Assembly (NCBI RefSeq): GCF_000763295.1
Contig: NZ_JRJE01000004.1
Coordinates: 124,001-188,000, forward strand
Direction of reading: 5' to 3'
Length of the DNA stretch: 64,000 bases
DNA from: Thalassospira australica
GTDB taxonomy: Bacteria > Pseudomonadota > Alphaproteobacteria > Rhodospirillales > Thalassospiraceae
Shown here one piece after another: positions 45,845 through 55,942 of the stretch (its first letter is position 1; each line of letters opens with the position of its first letter). Made by a program: the position numbers and the translations under genes. Below the pieces are notes generated by a model. It made no database searches and was not told where the DNA came from. It was given only the letters and a program-made list of their open reading frames with translations.

Positions 45845-45880
45845 ACAAAGGGCCGTTTCGATTATGAAACGGCCCTTTGT
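45845..45880. terminator. Bidirectional terminator between dsbA-like and thiSG
   Basis: A 15-base perfect inverted repeat, ACAAAGGGCCGTTTC and its complement, around a six-base loop, followed by TTTG. It separates the convergent genes. Confidence 0.85.
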
Positions 45881-45910
45881 TTTGTCCAATCCCAAGGCAT
45901 CATCGCCAGA

Positions 45911-46906
45911 TCAGATGATCCCGGCCAATGGCGAAGACGGATCGGCATATTTCTTTTTGGGCATTCTGCCCGCAAGGAACGATTCGCGTCCGGAAATAAT
46001 GGCGTGTTTCATGGCGCGCGCCATGCGGATCGGGTCTTTGGCCCCGGCAATGGCCGTATTCATCAGAACCCCGTCACAACCAAGTTCCATGGCAAAGGCC
46101 GCATCCGATGCGGTCCCGACACCGGCATCTACCAGTACCGGCACATTTGCATTTTCCTTGATCAACGCGATATTGACCGGGTTGAGAATGCCCATGCCTG
46201 ATCCGATCAGCGAGCCCAGCGGCATGATCGCACAACAGCCCATTTCTTCGAGCATCTTGGCCTGAATGGGATCATCACTGCAGTACACCATCACATCAAA
46301 GCCATCCTTGATCAGCGCTTCGGCAGCTTTGAGCGTTTCGGGCATGTTGGGATAAAGCGTTGCCTGATCGCCAAGCACTTCAAGCTTCACCAGGTTCCAG
46401 CCCCCCGCTTCGCGTGCAAGACGCAGGGTACGCACAGCATCGTCGGCGGTAAAACAGCCCGCCGTATTGGGCAGATAGGTGTATTTTTTGGGATTGACAT
46501 AATCAACCAGCATCGGCTGGTTAGGATCGGTCAGATTAACGCGGCGCACAGCAACGGTGACAATCTCGGCACCGGAGGCCTCAATCGCGATTTTGGTTTC
46601 TTCAAAATCCTTATATTTGCCGGTTCCAACCAGCAAACGCGATGAGAACTTCTTACCCGCGACCACAAAACCGTCATCCTCAGCAGCAGCCAGCCCTGCC
46701 TCGCCGGACCCGCCACCAATGAAATGAACGATTTCGAATTTGTCACCATCGGCAAGTTGGGTTTCGCCATAAGCGGTTTTGGGAACGATTTCCAGATTGC
46801 GTTCTACGGCAACCTTGGTGGCAGCAATGCCCAGTTCGCCAAGCAGTTCCGCAACAGTTCCTGCATTTTCAATAGTGCGGTCTTCACCGTTGATCGTCAG
46901 ACGCAT
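45911..46906 (-). CDS. thiG: ThiS-ThiG fusion: sulfur carrier and thiazole synthase
   Basis: 331 residues. Residues 1-66 are a complete ThiS ubiquitin-like carrier ([12 protein letters not shown] to [12 protein letters not shown]). Residues 75-331 are ThiG, a TIM barrel that builds thiazole phosphate from deoxyxylulose phosphate, dehydroglycine and ThiS thiocarboxylate. The Schiff-base lysine lies in [10 protein letters not shown]. Other ThiG blocks are [23 protein letters not shown] and [28 protein letters not shown]. ThiS normally needs a free C-terminal Gly-Gly for thiocarboxylation; here the GGG at 64-66 is internal, so the fusion must be cleaved or work differently. No TPP riboswitch is seen upstream. 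Confidence 0.93.
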   Translation of the reverse strand: MRLTINGEDRTIENAGTVAELLGELGIAATKVAVERNLEIVPKTAYGETQLADGDKFEIVHFIGGGSGEAGLAAAEDDGFVVAGKKFSSRLLVGTGKYKDFEETKIAIEASGAEIVTVAVRRVNLTDPNQPMLVDYVNPKKYTYLPNTAGCFTADDAVRTLRLAREAGGWNLVKLEVLGDQATLYPNMPETLKAAEALIKDGFDVMVYCSDDPIQAKMLEEMGCCAIMPLGSLIGSGMGILNPVNIALIKENANVPVLVDAGVGTASDAAFAMELGCDGVLMNTAIAGAKDPIRMARAMKHAIISGRESFLAGRMPKKKYADPSSPLAGII

Positions 46907-47107
46907 CTTTTTCGTTCAATCCCTGTGGTATTAAAATCTTCATGATTGCCGCGCAGTATGCGCAGCACCCAACATTGAAGCAAGCTGTCTTCGTCAGTTT
47001 TTCCGATTGTCTGGCATAACCGCAGGCAAACAGAAATCAGCGGGCAACAATTGGCAAGGCAGACGCGCTTTATCAAGGTCAATGCAAAGTTGCGTCAGAC
47101 TTTGGTC

Positions 47108-47518
47108 GTGTTATAAACGCAACACCAATTGTTGGGTATGTGAGAACAGAACCTGTTTCAGGTTGGACGATTGTTTGACCAAATTTTGTTTTCGCAGGCA
47201 TTTGCCCGAATGGACGCCCCTGTGGCAGGAACAAAGGTGAACTGGTTGACGGGTTCTACGGAAAACCGACAAGAAGACTCTGGCATTCTTGGCACGGCTG
47301 AGGCATATACGCACACATTGGTTGCGATCCTCGACGCCAGACGGGCATCAGACATGCCGGTCGGTGAGGTCCAACTGCCCAATATTCAAATGCGGGACGC
47401 GTTCAGACACACTTCAAACGTCTCGAAAGCTGCAAACGGTATGATCTATGGCTTTGGCTCCCAGAGTTCCGAATACGCCCTGGATGCCATGCGCGGATTG
47501 ATCCACACACCATCATAA
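47108..47518 (+). pseudogene. aroQ: Decayed 3-dehydroquinate dehydratase (aroQ) remnant
   Basis: Upstream of accB, where aroQ normally stands in alphaproteobacteria, the sequence still resembles type II dehydroquinase but in broken frames. A reading around 47224-47265 gives GRNKGELVDGFYGKPT, like the family QSNHEGELVDWI. A different frame from about 47303 gives AYTHTLVAILDARRASDMPV, MRDAFRHTSNVSKAANGM and YGFGSQSSEYALDAMRGL, close to the family C-terminus. Catalytic positions are lost: the NxGAYTH Asn is replaced (TAEAYTH) and HLSN has become QLPN. The start region (near 47108-47160) is only faintly recognisable. An uninterrupted 115-residue frame (47171-47518) remains but cannot be an active enzyme. 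Confidence 0.75.
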
Positions 47519-47529
47519 AAGATATCGAA

Positions 47530-47979
47530 ATGAGCAAGTTCAACATCGACAATGACGCCATTCGCCAGCTCGCAGAGCTGCTGGACGACACCAATCTGAC
47601 CGAAATTGAAGTTGCCGCAGGTGACAACCGTATTCGCGTTGCCCGTCAGGGCGCCATGGTTGCTGCTGCACCGGCCGCCGCCCCTGCTGCTGCCGCACCG
47701 GCTGCTGCGCCAGTTGCTGCTGCACCGGCAGAAGCAGGCGCCCATCCGGGTGCCGTCAAATCGCCGATGGTCGGCGTTGTCTACTTTGCACCGGAACCGG
47801 GCGCTGCGCCTTTCATTTCGGTTGGTTCAAGCGTTTCTGAAGGTCAGACCCTGATGCTGATCGAAGCGATGAAAACCTTCAACCCGATCCGCGCACCGAA
47901 ATCCGGCAAGGTCACCCAGATTCTGGCGACCGACGGCCATCCGGTCGAATATGACGAACCGCTGGTCATTATTGAATAA
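47530..47979 (+). CDS. accB: Biotin carboxyl carrier protein of acetyl-CoA carboxylase
   Basis: AccB carries carboxybiotin between the AccC and AccAD active sites for malonyl-CoA synthesis. 149 residues. N-terminal helices ([18 protein letters not shown]), an Ala/Pro linker (about 42-72), and the biotinyl domain from 75 on with [18 protein letters not shown]. The biotin-accepting lysine is in EAMKTFN; the usual MKM is MKT here. The start is 11 bases after the aroQ remnant stop codon, with a weak ribosome site. It is followed by accC after 17 bases. Confidence 0.95.
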   Translation: MSKFNIDNDAIRQLAELLDDTNLTEIEVAAGDNRIRVARQGAMVAAAPAAAPAAAAPAAAPVAAAPAEAGAHPGAVKSPMVGVVYFAPEPGAAPFISVGSSVSEGQTLMLIEAMKTFNPIRAPKSGKVTQILATDGHPVEYDEPLVIIE

Positions 47980-47996
47980 GTCGGGGTATTAACCGC

Positions 47997-49346
47997 ATGT
48001 TCGACAAAATCCTGATTGCCAACCGTGGTGAAATCGCGCTTCGTATTCAGCGCGCCTGCCGCGAAATGGGCATCAAAACTGTCGCGGTGCATTCCACTGC
48101 CGATGCGGACGCCATGCATGTGCGTCTGGCCGACGAATCGGTCTGCATCGGTCCGGCAGCATCCAAAGACAGCTATCTGAATATTCCGGCCATTCTTTCG
48201 GCTGCTGAGATCACCGGGGCCGAAGCCATCCATCCGGGATATGGCTTCCTGTCGGAAAGCGCTGATTTCGCATCGATGGTCGAAGAGCACGGCTTTGCCT
48301 TTATTGGCCCAACGCCAGAACATATCCGTACCATGGGTGACAAGATCACGGCAAAACAGACTGCCGAAAAGCTTGGCATTCCGTGTGTTCCCGGGTCTGA
48401 TGGCGAAATCACCACCGTTGAAGAAGCCCGCGAATGCGCCAAGGAGACCGGCTTTCCGGTCCTGATCAAGGCATCGGGCGGCGGCGGCGGTCGCGGCATG
48501 AAAGTGGTCGAGCGCGAAGAAGACCTTGCCGAAGCCTTTTCCATGACCCGTAAGGAAGCATTGCAGAACTTTGGCAATGCTGCCGTTTACATGGAAAAGT
48601 ACCTTGGCAAACCGCGCCATATCGAATTGCAGGTCATTGGTGACATGCATGGCAACGCCGTTCACCTGTTTGAGCGTGACTGCTCCCTGCAACGTCGTCA
48701 CCAGAAGGTGCTTGAAGAAGCGCCATCTCCCACCCTGACACCAGAAGAACGCGAACGGATCGGCTCCACGGTTGCCAATGCCATGATCGGCATGGGCTAT
48801 CGCAATGCTGGTACGATCGAATTCCTGTATGAAAATGGCGAGTTCTATTTCATCGAAATGAACACCCGTCTTCAGGTGGAACATCCGGTCACCGAAATGA
48901 TTTCCGGTGTTGACCTTGTGCGTGAACAAATCCGCGTTGCAGCTGGTCTTGAGCTGTCATTCAAACAGGAAGACCTTGAAATTCACGGTCATGCCATTGA
49001 ATGCCGTATCAATGCCGAAGATCCGCAGACCTTTGTTCCGTCACCGGGCAAGATCAAGGAATATCATGCACCGGGCGGCTTGGGTGTGCGTGTTGATAGC
49101 GGTATTTACACCGGCTATTCGATCCCGCCCTATTACGACAGCATGATTGCCAAGCTGATCGTCCATGGTCGCGACCGCGAAGAATGCATGATGCGCCTGC
49201 GCCGTGCATTGGCGGAATATGCGATTGGTGGCATCAAAACCACCATTCCGCTGCACCAGACGCTTTTGGCGAACCCGGACATCCAGAAAGGGGATTACGA
49301 TATCCACTGGCTGGAAAAGTTCATGGGCATGAATAAAACGCTGTGA
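47997..49346 (+). CDS. accC: Biotin carboxylase subunit of acetyl-CoA carboxylase
   Basis: AccC uses ATP and bicarbonate to carboxylate biotin on AccB. 449 residues, normal for the family. The N-terminal domain starts [21 protein letters not shown]. The ATP-grasp glycine loop is [14 protein letters not shown], followed by [29 protein letters not shown] and the metal-binding [17 protein letters not shown] strong terminator follows, so accBC is the complete transcription unit downstream of the aroQ remnant. Confidence 0.97.
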   Translation: MFDKILIANRGEIALRIQRACREMGIKTVAVHSTADADAMHVRLADESVCIGPAASKDSYLNIPAILSAAEITGAEAIHPGYGFLSESADFASMVEEHGFAFIGPTPEHIRTMGDKITAKQTAEKLGIPCVPGSDGEITTVEEARECAKETGFPVLIKASGGGGGRGMKVVEREEDLAEAFSMTRKEALQNFGNAAVYMEKYLGKPRHIELQVIGDMHGNAVHLFERDCSLQRRHQKVLEEAPSPTLTPEERERIGSTVANAMIGMGYRNAGTIEFLYENGEFYFIEMNTRLQVEHPVTEMISGVDLVREQIRVAAGLELSFKQEDLEIHGHAIECRINAEDPQTFVPSPGKIKEYHAPGGLGVRVDSGIYTGYSIPPYYDSMIAKLIVHGRDREECMMRLRRALAEYAIGGIKTTIPLHQTLLANPDIQKGDYDIHWLEKFMGMNKTL

Positions 49347-49367
49347 TCGGCACCTGATCAGATATCA

Positions 49368-49398
49368 AACGGGAACCTTCGGGTTCCCGTTTTTTTTG
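49368..49398 (+). terminator. accBC terminator
   Basis: AACGGGAACC pairs with GGTTCCCGTT over a four-base loop, followed by seven more T. It lies 22 bases past accC. Confidence 0.92.
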
Positions 49399-49411
49399 CC
49401 TGCAAGGCACA

Positions 49412-49440
49412 TCAAATTATTAATCGCCCTTCCCTATAAT
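49412..49440 (+). promoter_or_regulatory. Possible aat promoter
   Basis: A perfect -10 TATAAT at 49435-49440 lies about 95 bases before aat. The -35 at 17-base spacing (TCAAAT, 49412-49417) is poor. No other good pair is seen in the 197-base gap. Confidence 0.3.
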
Positions 49441-49543
49441 AAGGGTTCGGTTCAGACTATTGGTCAAGATGACCTTGCCTGAAGCGTGCGGTTAACTCAT
49501 ATGTAAGCAGACAAACAGGACCAGAGCAATTATCACTGCGATC

Positions 49544-50212
49544 ATGTCAAACCAGCTGACCCCTGATCTTTTGATCCGCGCCTATTCCGTCGGCCTGTTT
49601 CCAATGGCCGAAAGCCACGATGATCCAACCCTTTACTGGATTGATCCGGAATGGCGTGGCATCTTGCCGCTTGACGGGTTTCATGTCCCGCGCAGCCTGC
49701 GAAAGGCTGTGCGCAAGGACACCTATAAAATCCATGTCGACCGCGCCTTTCCCGACGTTATTCGCGCCTGTGCCGAACCAACGGATTCCCGTGACGATAC
49801 GTGGATCAACAACAACATCCTTGATGCCTATTGCGCGCTTCATGAAATGGGCTGCGCTCATTCGATCGAAGCCTGGAAAGACGGCGAACTGGTGGGCGGC
49901 CTTTATGGCGTTAGCCTAGGCAAGGCGTTCTTTGGCGAAAGCATGTTTTCACGCGCCACAAATGCCTCAAAGGTTGCGTTGGTATATCTGGTCGCCTTGA
50001 TGCGCCAGGGCGGCTACAGCCTGCTTGATACGCAGTTTGTCAACGATCACCTCAAACAGTTTGGCGTGCAGGAAATCCCGCGCGAAAGATATCGCAATGA
50101 ACTGGCCAAGGCATTGACCGGCCGGGCTGTTCTTCCGTTTGAGGTCGAACCGGAATTTCTTGAACAAACCCTGACAGGCGGCGATAGTGACGCTGACCAT
50201 CCCGCCAAGTAA
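49544..50212 (+). CDS. aat: Leucyl/phenylalanyl-tRNA-protein transferase
   Basis: Aat adds Leu or Phe to proteins with N-terminal Lys/Arg, creating N-degrons recognised by ClpS for ClpAP degradation. 222 residues. Conserved blocks: [82 protein letters not shown] and [15 protein letters not shown]. Its partners clpS and clpA lie about 8 kb away in this window, so the complete Leu/N-degron pathway is encoded here. A GNAT gene follows after 26 bases. Confidence 0.96.
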   Translation: MSNQLTPDLLIRAYSVGLFPMAESHDDPTLYWIDPEWRGILPLDGFHVPRSLRKAVRKDTYKIHVDRAFPDVIRACAEPTDSRDDTWINNNILDAYCALHEMGCAHSIEAWKDGELVGGLYGVSLGKAFFGESMFSRATNASKVALVYLVALMRQGGYSLLDTQFVNDHLKQFGVQEIPRERYRNELAKALTGRAVLPFEVEPEFLEQTLTGGDSDADHPAK

Positions 50213-50238
50213 TTCCAATTTCGCCAACCGAGTTCAAT

Positions 50239-50721
50239 ATGCAAATCCGCCCCGCCACACAAGACGACATCCCCGCCATCCTTGATATCGTTGCCCCAAT
50301 CCTGCGGGCTGGCGATACCTATGCCATTGATCCGAATATGACCGATGACGAAATCATCGGATACTGGATGGGCCGCGACAAACTCACCCTGATTGCCGAG
50401 GAAGATGGCGACGTTGTTGGCACATATTATATTCGGCAAAATCAGGGTGGTGGTGGATCACACGTGTGTAACTGCGGTTATATGACGTCACCCAAGGCCA
50501 GTGGCCGGGGTATTGCCCGACGCATGTGTGAAGACTCACTTGTGCGGGCCAAGGAAATGGGGTATCGCGCCATGCAGTTCAATTTCGTGATCGCCAGCAA
50601 TGCCGCAGCCGTCCACCTCTGGCCGAAACTTGGCTTCGAGGTGGTCGGCCGCCTGCCCGATGCCTTCATGCATCCGACTTTGGGCGAAACCGATGCATTG
50701 GTCATGTATCGCAAACTTTAG
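50239..50721 (+). CDS. GNAT-family N-acetyltransferase
   Basis: 160 residues with a single GNAT domain. The acetyl-CoA loop is SPKASGRGIARRMCEDSLV, followed by NFVIASNAAAVHLWPKLGFEVVGRLPDAF. The N-terminus MQIRPATQDDIPAILDIVAPIL is typical. Related proteins act on small amines or amino-acid analogues, but the substrate is unknown. It lies 26 bases after aat and probably shares its transcript. It converges with serA across a terminator. Confidence 0.85.
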   Translation: MQIRPATQDDIPAILDIVAPILRAGDTYAIDPNMTDDEIIGYWMGRDKLTLIAEEDGDVVGTYYIRQNQGGGGSHVCNCGYMTSPKASGRGIARRMCEDSLVRAKEMGYRAMQFNFVIASNAAAVHLWPKLGFEVVGRLPDAFMHPTLGETDALVMYRKL

Positions 50722-50756
50722 GATCAGAACCGAAATGCTGGCTTTCAACAGGAAGC

Positions 50757-50787
50757 AAAAAGGGCGGGCACCAAATGGTAGCCGCCC
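50757..50787 (-). terminator. serA terminator
   Basis: On the minus strand AGGGCGG pairs with CCGCCCT around a longer loop, followed by TTTT. It is 33 bases past serA. Confidence 0.8.
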
Positions 50788-50819
50788 TCTTCTATCTTTG
50801 GACGTTATCAAAATCCTGC

Positions 50820-52061
50820 TTAGAACAGGAAGCGGACGCGAAGCGTTCCCTCGATCGCAGCAAGTTCCTTGCGCACGCCTTCGCCCGGTTTGATTTCATC
50901 GTCGACTTCGACAACCACATAGCCAACGCCGCCTTCTGAACGCAGGTACTGTCCGCTGATGTTGACACCACGGCGGGCAAACACATCGTTGATTTTAAGC
51001 AGCACGCCCGGAACGTTGCGGTGAATGTGCATGAAACGGGTATGGGTGCGATCCTTGACCGGAAGCGATACTTCGGGGAAGTTTACCGCCCCAAGGGTCG
51101 AGCCATTATCGGAATAGGTGATCAGCTTGTCTGCGACTTCGATCCCGATGTTTTCCTGCGCTTCCTGTGTCGACCCGCCGATATGCGGGGTCAGGATCAC
51201 GTTGTTCATGCCGCGAAGCGGGCTTTCGAACTGCTCATCCTTGCCAGCCGGTTCAACCGGGAACACGTCAAGGGCAGCACCGGCCAAATGACCGCTTTCA
51301 AGGGCGGCGGCCAGATCTTCGATCACGATGACATTGCCGCGCGCCGCATTGATCAGGTGCGCGCCTTTTTTCATTTTGGCAATTTCGGTCGCGGTGATCA
51401 TGTTCTTGGTCTGGTCATTGGCCGGAACATGCAAGGACACGACATCGGACTTGGCAAGAAGTTCGTCCATGGATGAACAGCCGTTGGCATTCCCCATGGC
51501 AAGCTTGTTGATCACATCATAGTAGATCACGTTCATGCCAAGCGATTCTGCAAGCACGGAAAGCTGCGAGCCGATATGGCCATACCCGATAATGCCAAGC
51601 GTCTTGCCACGCGCTTCAAACGATCCCTTGGCATTTTTTAGCCAGCCGCCGTCATGGGCAGCGGCATTGCGCTGCGGAATGCCGCGCAGAAGCATAATGA
51701 TCTGGCCAAGTACCAGCTCGGCAACCGAACGGGTATTGGAGTATGGTGCGTTAAACACCGGAATGCCACGCATTGCTGCTGCCTGCAGGTCAACCTGATT
51801 GGTTCCGATGCAGAAACAGCCAATCGATGTCAGCTTGCCGGCAGCCTGGATAACTTCTTCTGTCAGTTTGGTGCGAGAACGAATGCCCAAAAAGTGCGCT
51901 TCGGAAACAACGGACTTCAACTCGTCCGCGTCAAGCGCAGCAGGGTAGTGGTCGACATTTGAGTAGCCGGCCTCTTTGAACATCTTTACAGCGTTTTCAT
52001 GGATACCTTCGAGCAGGACAACCTTGATCTTGTCCTTCTCCAACGAAAGTTTGCTGTTCAC
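50820..52061 (-). CDS. serA: D-3-phosphoglycerate dehydrogenase
   Basis: SerA oxidises 3-phosphoglycerate in the first step of serine synthesis. It thus supplies CysE, encoded in the isc operon, with its substrate. About 413 residues, E. coli type with one C-terminal ACT domain for serine feedback. The Rossmann motif is GIIGYGHIGSQLSVLAESLGM; the catalytic Arg, Glu and His are in NAARGNVIVIEDL and LTPHIGGSTQEAQENIG. The ACT domain spans about 340-413. The GTG at 52061 with AAGGA nine bases upstream is preferred over the frame start at 52121. Divergent from the DUF482 gene. Confidence 0.95.
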   Translation of the reverse strand: MNSKLSLEKDKIKVVLLEGIHENAVKMFKEAGYSNVDHYPAALDADELKSVVSEAHFLGIRSRTKLTEEVIQAAGKLTSIGCFCIGTNQVDLQAAAMRGIPVFNAPYSNTRSVAELVLGQIIMLLRGIPQRNAAAHDGGWLKNAKGSFEARGKTLGIIGYGHIGSQLSVLAESLGMNVIYYDVINKLAMGNANGCSSMDELLAKSDVVSLHVPANDQTKNMITATEIAKMKKGAHLINAARGNVIVIEDLAAALESGHLAGAALDVFPVEPAGKDEQFESPLRGMNNVILTPHIGGSTQEAQENIGIEVADKLITYSDNGSTLGAVNFPEVSLPVKDRTHTRFMHIHRNVPGVLLKINDVFARRGVNISGQYLRSEGGVGYVVVEVDDEIKPGEGVRKELAAIEGTLRVRFLF

Positions 52062-52304
52062 GGCGCACCATCCTTTTTTGTTCGCGAGGGCGACACGGGA
52101 ACATTCCCGAGCCGTTTTCAAACCGTTTTAAGCGGCCTGTGGGACAATGAAATAGGACTTAGAGGCGCGTGCGTCAAAGGCTTTCCCTTGCGTAATTGTG
52201 CATTGCCCCTATCTTCTGAACGCATATACCGGTTACTGCGTATAAAAATAAGGGCCCTACAACGGGCCTTGATCACCTCAGGGGCCCGCTTCGGGAAGAT
52301 TGCT

Positions 52305-53459
52305 TTGTCTGTCGAAATCAGAACCGTCACCGATATTCATCAGATCGGCCAAGCGCACTGGGACAAATGTGCAGGAACTGACAACCCGTTTGTCAGCTTT
52401 GGTTTTCTTTCGGCAATGGAAGACAGTGGTTCGACCACCGCACAGACCGGATGGCAACCCTTTCATCTGGTTGCAGAAGATGATGCGGGCGCGGTCATTG
52501 GCATTGTTCCGCTTTATGTCAAAGGCCATTCTTATGGCGAGTATGTTTTTGACTGGGCTTGGGCGGAGGCCTATGAGCGCGCCGGGGGACGTTATTACCC
52601 AAAACTTCAGTCGGCTGTGCCTTTTTCGCCCGTGCCCGGACCACGGTTACTGGTCGCCAATGACCACCCTGCCCCGGATCAAATCCGCCAAACCTTGATC
52701 CGTGGTCTTGCCATGCTGCCCGAGAAGCTTGGCATGGCAACGCTGCATGTAACCTTTTGCAAGCGTGCGGAAAGCGAACTTATGGAACAGGCCGGGTTCC
52801 TTACCCGTACGGGCATGCAGTATCACTGGCACAATCGCGATTATCAGAACTTTGATGATTTTCTGGCCGCCCTGAATTCCCGCAAACGCAAAAACCTGCG
52901 CAAGGAACGCAAACAGGTTCTTGAAGCCGGGTACAGCTTCCGGGCATTGCGCGGTGATGACCTGAAAGCAGAGCACTGGGACAGATTTTATCATTTCTAT
53001 CACGACACATCAGATCGCAAATGGGGACAGGCTTACCTGACGCGTGACTTTTTTGATCTTCTTCATGAACGCATGCGTGATCGCACTGTACTGGTCTGTG
53101 CATACAATGATGATGAAATGGTTGCGGGCGCCCTGAACCTGATCGGGTCAAAAACCCTTTATGGGCGCAACTGGGGCACCATCGACCGGACCCCTCTTTT
53201 GCATTTTGAGACCTGCTATTATCAGGCCATTGATATTGCCATCGAACACGGACTTGAAACCGTGGAGGCCGGCGCGCAGGGCGAACATAAAATCCAACGC
53301 GGCTATGAACCCGTGCTTACCCACTCGGCACACTTCATCGCCGATCCGGGATTAAAACGTGCGGTCGCACAATTCCTGAGACAGGAACGCGATCACATCG
53401 ATCAGGATCGTGATTTTCTCCTTTCGGAACACACTCCTTACCGTCGCCAAGAGAAGTAA
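52305..53459 (+). CDS. DUF482/COG3146 GNAT-like acyltransferase
   Basis: About 384 residues starting at TTG 52305 with GGAAG upstream; the frame is open to 51999 but would overlap the divergent serA promoter. A double GNAT-like fold of the COG3146 family (peptidoglycan-related or uncharacterised acyltransferases): FVSFGFLSAMEDSG, WQPFHLVAEDDAGAVIGIVPLYVKGHSYGEYVFD, NSRKRKNLRKERKQV, then ALNLIGSKTLYGRNWG and EAGAQGEHKIQRGYEPV. The last two motifs are diagnostic of this family. Substrate unknown. No signal peptide, so cytoplasmic. Confidence 0.85.
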   Translation: MSVEIRTVTDIHQIGQAHWDKCAGTDNPFVSFGFLSAMEDSGSTTAQTGWQPFHLVAEDDAGAVIGIVPLYVKGHSYGEYVFDWAWAEAYERAGGRYYPKLQSAVPFSPVPGPRLLVANDHPAPDQIRQTLIRGLAMLPEKLGMATLHVTFCKRAESELMEQAGFLTRTGMQYHWHNRDYQNFDDFLAALNSRKRKNLRKERKQVLEAGYSFRALRGDDLKAEHWDRFYHFYHDTSDRKWGQAYLTRDFFDLLHERMRDRTVLVCAYNDDEMVAGALNLIGSKTLYGRNWGTIDRTPLLHFETCYYQAIDIAIEHGLETVEAGAQGEHKIQRGYEPVLTHSAHFIADPGLKRAVAQFLRQERDHIDQDRDFLLSEHTPYRRQEK

Positions 53460-53506
53460 CCCGCATTCGTTACGCGGAGCAGGCTACGGGACAAACACGC
53501 CCAAAG

Positions 53507-53533
53507 GAAAAGGCGCGGGAACGCCCCGCGCCT
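53507..53533 (-). terminator. Chemoreceptor gene terminator
   Basis: AGGCGCGGG pairs with CCCGCGCCT. On the minus strand it is followed by TTTCCTTT. It lies 31 bases past the chemoreceptor stop codon. Confidence 0.8.
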
Positions 53534-53563
53534 CCATCGCCTGTTGCGAAGATAAAACGTTTC

Positions 53564-55246
53564 CTAGACAGTGCGGACGTCATCAAGAAAGCCGTTGACG
53601 TGATTGCGAAGCTCGTCATTGGCGGCCGCCAGACGTCCGACGCTATCAAGCTGCCCGTTTGACAAATCGCCGCTTTCGGTCGTGGCGTTGGCAACACTCT
53701 TCACCGCGTTGGTAATAGCTGCGTTACCATTGGCCGCCCCTTCGACACTGCGCGAAATTTCTTCGGTTGCAGCGCCTTGTTCTTCGACCGCACTTGCGAC
53801 CACCGACATCAGTTCATCAATCTTGTTAATGGTATCAGCAAACCCACGCACGGCGTCAGATGCCGCACCGGTTTCGCTTTGCATTTCCGAGATTTTGGCT
53901 GTGATCTGCTCGGTCGCCTTGACCGTCTGGGATGCAAGGTTTTTAACTTCACCGGCAACGACAGCAAAGCCTTTGCCTGCCTCACCGGCACGGGCAGACT
54001 CAATGGTTGCATTGAGCGCCAGCAGGTTGGTCTGATCGGCAATATCACTGATCAGATTGACAACTTCGCCAACGCTTTGAGCTGCATCATTAAGCTTTTC
54101 GACCCGCTCGTTGGTGCGTTCAGTTTCACCAACCGCCATCTGGGTGATTTCGGTCACGCGGGCAATCTGTGACGAGATTTCAGAAATCGACGCCGACAAC
54201 TGAGCCGTGGCCGATGCGACTGTTTCGATGTTTGAAGAGGATTCCTGCGCCTGTTCGGCAACATCCTGTGCATCCTGATTGGCACGCGCAGCATGGGACG
54301 TCAGGGTTTCTGATGCTGAACGTACATCATCCAACGCGGCATTCACCGCGGTCAGAACATCCTGGATTTTTGAATCAAAGCCTTTGGTCAAAGCCCCCAT
54401 GCGCTGGCTTCGCTCGACCTGACGCTGGGCTTCAACTTTTTCCTGCTCTGCCATGCGGGCACGTTCACGGGCATTTTCGCGGAAGACCTCAAGCGACTTG
54501 GCCATCGCTCCGACTTCATCGGTTCTTTTCATATCCAGTGTTTCGATATCAAGATTACCAGATGCAAGCTTTGTCATGGCTTCGGTCATTTTGCGGATTG
54601 GTGCCGCAATCATGCGTGACAATGTGCCACCGAACAGAACAGCCATGGAAACCAGAAGGATCACGCCAATGCCCAGTGTTACCTGGAAAATGCGCATGGC
54701 CTGCTGCACTTCAGCTTCTACGTCGAGCACCATTTGATCGATGTTTTTGGCAAGTTCACCAGCAATCATGCTGACACGATCTGAAAGCTGACGCGGCTCG
54801 CCAGATGCCTCGATCGCACGTGCATGGTTGACCGTCAGATAGTGACGCATCAGCCCCACCTGTTCGGCAGCGATTTCTTCCCAGCGATCAATCGCTGCGT
54901 CCATCTCTTCGATCAGGTTCGCGACTTCGGGATTAATCGTCGCATAGGTTTTGATCACATCCGTGCGGATATCAATTTCATTGAGCGATTTTTCATAGCT
55001 CGCCAATCCACTGCGATCACCCGTCGTCAGGAAGTAGATCAGTTCCTGACGTGCCATCAGGTAAGCACGGTCAAGACCACGATAATCGCGTTCGAATTCA
55101 GAAAGATAATCACGCTGATCATTCGCGCTTTGCACCTGCATGGTGGCAAATACGCCCGCAGCGGCAACCATCAGAATGACCGCAATCATAATTGCGAAAC
55201 AGGTCATCAGTTTTGACGGGATAGAGAGGTTTTTAAAGAAGGTCAT
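53564..55246 (-). CDS. Methyl-accepting chemotaxis protein
   Basis: An inner-membrane chemoreceptor of 560 residues. TM1 is at 12-34 ([23 protein letters not shown]) and TM2 near 195-217 ([19 protein letters not shown]). Between them is a helical periplasmic domain of about 155 residues, CHASE3 or four-helix-bundle-like ([27 protein letters not shown]). A HAMP domain follows ([24 protein letters not shown]), then the signalling hairpin with the tip [41 protein letters not shown]. No CheR-binding pentapeptide at the C-terminus. Eleven bases downstream of a secreted Cache-like protein in the same operon, so the two probably sense together. Confidence 0.93.
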   Translation of the reverse strand: MTFFKNLSIPSKLMTCFAIMIAVILMVAAAGVFATMQVQSANDQRDYLSEFERDYRGLDRAYLMARQELIYFLTTGDRSGLASYEKSLNEIDIRTDVIKTYATINPEVANLIEEMDAAIDRWEEIAAEQVGLMRHYLTVNHARAIEASGEPRQLSDRVSMIAGELAKNIDQMVLDVEAEVQQAMRIFQVTLGIGVILLVSMAVLFGGTLSRMIAAPIRKMTEAMTKLASGNLDIETLDMKRTDEVGAMAKSLEVFRENARERARMAEQEKVEAQRQVERSQRMGALTKGFDSKIQDVLTAVNAALDDVRSASETLTSHAARANQDAQDVAEQAQESSSNIETVASATAQLSASISEISSQIARVTEITQMAVGETERTNERVEKLNDAAQSVGEVVNLISDIADQTNLLALNATIESARAGEAGKGFAVVAGEVKNLASQTVKATEQITAKISEMQSETGAASDAVRGFADTINKIDELMSVVASAVEEQGAATEEISRSVEGAANGNAAITNAVKSVANATTESGDLSNGQLDSVGRLAAANDELRNHVNGFLDDVRTV

Positions 55247-55257
55247 GGCGTTTCTCC

Positions 55258-55875
55258 CTACAGACCGCGACGGCGCGCAAGTTCATTCAGATTGACCTCA
55301 ATGGTCACCGCACCAATTGGCTGACGGTTGGCATCACTCATCGTCAGATTGAGTTGCGAACGCCAGGTATCGGAGTCTTCGTTGTATTCGGCCTCGTCAA
55401 TGAAAACCGCATCTGGGCCATTCGGATAGGTGTTCTGGAATTTCGCTTCATCGCCTTGCCAGAAATCCGATGTAATCGAACTTTGCCCAACATTGAGGCC
55501 AACCGCATCCATCACAAAGATTTCGGCATAAAGACCGCCGGAACGCGCCTGTATCTGGGTCAGATAGCTTGAAAGAGGATTGGTCAGGATGCCCGCGACA
55601 AGCGGCTGATCATCTGCTTCGCGTTCTGCCCGCCACTGGGTGTCAGCAGCATCAATCTCGTCCTGCGACATGTTTTCGCGCAGCTTGTTTTGCGAGTTGA
55701 TGGACAATCCCACCACAGGGTTTGCAAGCCATTCACGAATATCCTGAATCATCGCATCTGTAATGAGTGTGTTGGGATCCCCCGGCAACTCAACCTTTGC
55801 ATTTGCAGTGTGCGGGGCCGCTATCAAGGCCGCAAGCATCACACCTGCCATAGCCATACAACTCTTGGACATCAT
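55258..55875 (-). CDS. Secreted Cache-like sensor protein (chemoreceptor partner)
   Basis: 205 residues from the ATG at 55875, with GGGGAG eight bases upstream. A signal peptide ([24 protein letters not shown]) gives a soluble periplasmic protein. The mature part resembles a single Cache/PDC sensor domain: helix [20 protein letters not shown], then [41 protein letters not shown] and [25 protein letters not shown]. In ordinary receptors this domain is built into the membrane protein; here it is separate and encoded directly before the chemoreceptor. A 10-base perfect inverted repeat lies in its promoter region. The ligand is unknown. Confidence 0.8.
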   Translation of the reverse strand: MMSKSCMAMAGVMLAALIAAPHTANAKVELPGDPNTLITDAMIQDIREWLANPVVGLSINSQNKLRENMSQDEIDAADTQWRAEREADDQPLVAGILTNPLSSYLTQIQARSGGLYAEIFVMDAVGLNVGQSSITSDFWQGDEAKFQNTYPNGPDAVFIDEAEYNEDSDTWRSQLNLTMSDANRQPIGAVTIEVNLNELARRRGL

Positions 55876-55916
55876 CCGCTTTACTCCCCAGTACAAGCCA
55901 ATGTTATTTATCTATG

Positions 55917-55942
55917 CTTTTGTATATATACTTATACAAAAG
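55917..55942. promoter_or_regulatory. Inverted repeat upstream of the Cache-chemoreceptor operon
   Basis: CTTTTGTATA and TATACAAAAG, perfect 10-base arms with a six-base spacer (TATACT), centred about 54 bases before the start codon. The size and symmetry suggest an operator overlapping an AT-rich -10 region. Confidence 0.6.

Noticed and set aside
47007..47240. 77-residue plus-strand frame before accB
   Set aside because: It overlaps the aroQ remnant, with no ribosome site, and contains many Cys/Trp residues typical of a chance frame.
47866..47890. AccB biotin site reading MKT instead of MKM
   Set aside because: The biotin lysine and surrounding EAM are intact, and I believe this substitution is common in alphaproteobacterial AccB, so it is not a defect.
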